From contig NC_133295.1 in the NCBI RefSeq assembly GCF_005239225.2, positions 6,696,001-6,760,000 on the forward strand: a stretch of DNA of 64,000 nucleotides. The letters run 5' to 3'. Positions 60,585 through 64,000 of this stretch are shown in pieces (the first letter of the stretch is position 1; each line of letters opens with the position of its first letter). Under the pieces are notes generated by a model that had not been told where the DNA came from, did not search any database, and saw only the letters and a program-made list of their open reading frames with translations. Source of the DNA: Populus alba. Its lineage: Eukaryota > Streptophyta > Magnoliopsida > Malpighiales > Salicaceae. Position numbers and translations under genes: made by a program.

Positions 60585-60629
60585 ATGGCCTTTACCTTCA
60601 TTACTCTCCCTCCTCTTCTTCCATATTGA
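60585..60629 (+). promoter_or_regulatory. Upstream ORF in the H+-ATPase leader
   Basis: ATG at 60585 opens a 14-codon frame (MAFTFITLPPLLPY) ending TGA at 60629, 91 bases before the main start. Short upstream ORFs that tune translation are known in tobacco plasma-membrane H+-ATPase leaders. Confidence 0.65.
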
Positions 60630-60720
60630 GTTATACATAATCTTGTTACCAAAAACCGATTGAGAGAGAGGGAGAAATTTTTGGCTCTGTGTTGTGGTTT
60701 CCGGGGGCTAGAGTGGAAAG

Positions 60721-63700
60721 ATGGCAAAGGCCTTTAGTCTCGAGGAGATCAAGAATGAGAACGTTGATCTGGTATGGTGTTTTTTAATTTCCTCAGCACT
60801 ACTTTCTCTTTATGTTGTTTACATTTTCTGCAGCTGCTGCTGTTTGCTAAAAAAACATTGAATGGTACTTTTGTTGTGCATGTGATTGTTGAGATCTCTA
60901 TGATGATATCATAGATAGCTGAATAGAATCCTAGTTTCGCCCCATTTCCAGTTCTGTTCAGATCAAGATGGAAATTTTTTCAACCTCGTGTTAGAACTCT
61001 TTCCATTTAGTATGTTCTTTGAAATCCTTCTTTTGATTGCTGAATTAAAAAAACAAAACTGGAAAGATTGTTAAAGGATGGAAAAAATTTAAATAAATCT
61101 TTTATTAGGTCCACTTGGGCCTAAGAATAAATTCGACTTTTTGAGTTTGAGCTCTTATGAAAAGCTATCGTATTTTTGGGTACTTTTTCTCACACGAAGA
61201 CAACTAAAGTAAGAAAGATAAAAATGAGGTGGCTATGTTTTATATTTGTTAACGATTAAAGATGCCTAAACAAAGAAAAAGCATCTCTCAGCCTTTTGTT
61301 TTGTTGTTTTGGATTTTTTAGTACCTGTCCGTGGTCCTTTACCTTTTTCCGTGGAATTTTTAGTTTCTCTCTCTCTCTCTCTCTCTCTCACGTTCAAACC
61401 GTACTGACACTACGACCACTGGATTTATTTCCTGGATTCATCAAATATTTAATGATTCTGTTGATTTGACAAGTTTGACCCTTCTTTTCTTGGAATTTGC
61501 ACCGTAGACCTTACATCTTGTATTTGAGAGATGTGTGCTGCGCTTCCGTTCACGTGCCAATCGGAATCGCACAAAGTGGGGGCTGTCCCTTCTGCGAGAG
61601 CAACCTTTTCTCGGTGTCTTTTGTAATTCCAAGACTCGAAAAAATGTTACTCGCTGTAAAATAATAGGGTTGTTTTAACGGTTATTTCTCGATTGGAATA
61701 ATTAATCCAAATTGTTATAAAAATACAATAGTTAAAAAATGAAATTCAAGATTTAATATCGGGTCACCGTGGATACTAATAATTGCAATGTTGTGAAATT
61801 GGTTTTTGTTAACAGGAAAAGATTCCGGTTGAGGAAGTGTTTGAGCAATTGAAATGTACAAAAGAAGGTTTGACCTCGGAGGAAGGAGCCAACAGGCTTC
61901 AAATCTTTGGCCCCAACAAATTGGAAGAGAAAAAGGTCCCTAATGATACCTTGGCATGTACATGGAAGTTATTATGATATGTTGTTTGCTGATTTGTGGA
62001 CTAATGGCAAGTATTTCAATGAACAGGAAAGCAAATTTCTCAAGTTCTTGGGGTTCATGTGGAATCCTCTATCATGGGTTATGGAAGCTGCAGCTATCAT
62101 GGCTATTGCATTGGCGAATGGCGATGGAAGGCCCCCAGATTGGCAAGACTTTGTCGGTATCACCTGCTTGCTTGTGATCAACTCTACCATTAGTTTCATT
62201 GAAGAAAACAATGCGGGAAATGCTGCTGCTGCACTTATGGCTGGCCTGGCTCCTAAAACCAAGGTAATTCAAGAAACTGTGTATCACATTTAGTTGCAAA
62301 TTGGCGCTAAGGCACTCTGTTCACATACATATGCATAAATTGTAAGATATTTTCATTGGCTTGTGTGTTTTATGATGTGTGAAATCTGATGACTTGGATA
62401 AGCCTCTGAATTGTCATTTATACTGGTTTATAGTGGACTAGGTATCGAGCTCTTTTAATTTTTTTTAAAAAGTCAGTGCCATGCTTCGTTACAAGTAAAT
62501 AAGAAGAAAAAACATAATCTACTGATGATAAATGTTAGATGCTGGCATACATGTACTGCCATTATGCTAGAAAAAGAGAAGAATAAAAAAGTGGTTAAAC
62601 ACTTGCTTAAAAATTAATATTAACTAATTATAATTTATTTAAAATTTTATTTTCATTCCATGCTGGGGTAGGTTCTTAGGGATGGAAAGTGGACTGAGGA
62701 GGATGCTGCAATTCTGGTTCCCGGAGACATCATTAGTGTCAAATTGGGAGATATCATTCCTGCTGATGCCCGTCTTCTTGAGGGTGATCCTTTAAAGGTT
62801 GATCAATCTGCTCTCACCGGGGAGTCACTTCCAGTAACTAAGCATCCAGGCGATGAAGTTTTCTCAGGCTCCACTTGTAAACAAGGAGAGATTGAGGCTG
62901 TTGTTATTGCTACTGGTGTTCACACCTTCTTCGGAAAGGCTGCGCATCTGGTGGACAACACCAACCAAGTTGGCCACTTCCAAAAGGTTCTTACTGCTAT
63001 TGGGAACTTCTGTATTTGTTCCATAGCAGTTGGAATGGTTATTGAGATCATAGTCATGTACCCGATTCAGCACCGCAAGTACAGAGATGGAATTGACAAT
63101 CTTTTGGTTCTCTTGATTGGAGGCATCCCCATTGCTATGCCAACGGTCTTGTCGGTGACGATGGCTATTGGATCCCACAAGCTGTCCCAACAAGGTGCCA
63201 TCACTAAGCGTATGACTGCCATTGAAGAGATGGCAGGTATGGATGTACTCTGCAGTGACAAAACTGGGACGCTAACCCTCAACAAACTGAGCATTGACAA
63301 AAACTTGATTGAGGTTTTTGCAAAGGGTGTGGACAAAGATTATGTCATCCTGCTTGCTGCCAGGGCCTCTAGAGTTGAAAATCAAGATGCCATTGATGCT
63401 GCCATGGTTGGAATGCTTGCTGATCCAAAGGAGGTACAATGCCTGCTTTGCATATTTTAAGACATCAAGTAATGAACGCGAGCCCTTATCTCGTGTATAT
63501 ATATGCAGGCAAGGGCTGGTATAAGAGAGGTACACTTCCTTCCATTCAATCCTGTGGACAAGAGGACTGCTCTAACCTACATTGATGCTGCTGGAAACTG
63601 GCATAGAGCAAGTAAAGGTGCCCCTGAGCAGGTAACTTGTTGCTACTTTAGATTTCATACCACCTTTTGGTGTAACACTCGAAATAGATTAGTGAGTTAT

Positions 63701-64000
63701 CTTGTTCAAACTAATTTTTTCTGTGAATAGATCCTCGCCCTATGCAATTGCAGGGAAGATGTTAAGAAGAAGGTTCATTCTTGTATTGACAAGTTTGCTG
63801 AAAGAGGGCTTCGGTCATTGGCTGTTGCTAGACAGGTTTTAATGCCTTGCATTGATATTCTGCAGCGTTCCTTTGCTTTCCCTTCATTATTTTTGTCAAA
63901 AATATCCTCTTTTTACTGGTACTGTGGTTTGGATGCAGCAAGTGCCCGAGAAAAGTAAGGAAAGTCCAGGTGGTCCATGGGAGTTTGTTGGCTTGTTGAA
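60721..64000 (+). CDS. Plasma-membrane H+-ATPase (P3A type), 5' part
   Basis: Pumps protons out of the cell at the expense of ATP and energises nutrient uptake and cell expansion. Exons in the window are 60721-60771, 61816-61935, 62027-62263, 62672-63433, 63509-63631, 63731-63835 and 63939 to beyond 64000. All join in frame through GT-AG introns, giving about 486 of the usual 950 residues. Visible parts are the N-terminus [17 protein letters not shown], the first membrane helices (residues about 60-110), the actuator-domain TGES motif, the helices around [10 protein letters not shown], and the phosphorylation site DKTGTLT (Asp near 332), followed by part of the nucleotide-binding domain (KGAPEQ). 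The C-terminal autoinhibitory domain is off the window. The sequence resembles subfamily II (AHA1/2, PMA4); that is tentative. No defect is seen. Confidence 0.96.

Overview
This is a nuclear window from a woody eudicot, most likely Populus or another Salicaceae. It is AT-rich, its genes are split by GT-AG introns, and transposon debris lies between them. The host proteins are all standard land-plant families. The genus is inferred from the look of the short dispersed repeats; no search was run.

Layout. (1) 1-8.1 kb, minus strand: a ZEITLUPE/ADAGIO blue-light receptor F-box gene, two exons around a 5.1 kb intron. (2) 8.1-21.7 kb: repeat-rich, with two related terminal-inverted-repeat elements (9.0-9.8 and 18.8-19.55 kb) and an old full-length Ty3/gypsy element on the minus strand (12076-17456, target duplication AAAAT). 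(3) 21.8-24.3 kb, minus strand: an intronless P-class PPR protein gene. (4) 24.3-33.9 kb: no confident gene; old repeats and one unexplained segment near 31.8-32.6 kb. (5) 34.05-39.9 kb, plus strand: cytosolic lysyl-tRNA synthetase, 17 coding exons resolved. (6) 41.1-53.0 kb: a diverged solo LTR, then a very young, complete 9.6 kb LTR retrotransposon (43358-52974, duplication AAAAC). (7) 53-60.3 kb: more retroelement debris, including a gag fragment and a small hAT-like element. (8) 60.5-64 kb, plus strand: the 5' two thirds or less of a plasma-membrane H+-ATPase gene, running off the window.

The item most worth attention is the young element at 43.4-53.0 kb. It keeps LTRs, primer site, gag and protease, but has lost reverse transcriptase, RNase H and the integrase core. 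Between the integrase remnant and the 3' end it carries two intact extra genes. One encodes a small basic zinc-finger protein that resembles, by motif layout, the nucleic-acid-binding cysteine-rich proteins of carla- and allexiviruses. The other is a complete intronless LONELY GUY (LOG) gene, the family that makes active cytokinin. The two LTRs differ by only two substitutions and six small indels over 1.74 kb, so this defective element moved very recently and must have been mobilised in trans.

The host genes (light/clock signalling, organellar RNA processing, translation, proton pumping) are unrelated neighbours, as is normal in plants. The retroelement cassette is the only group of genes here that looks as if it could act as a unit.
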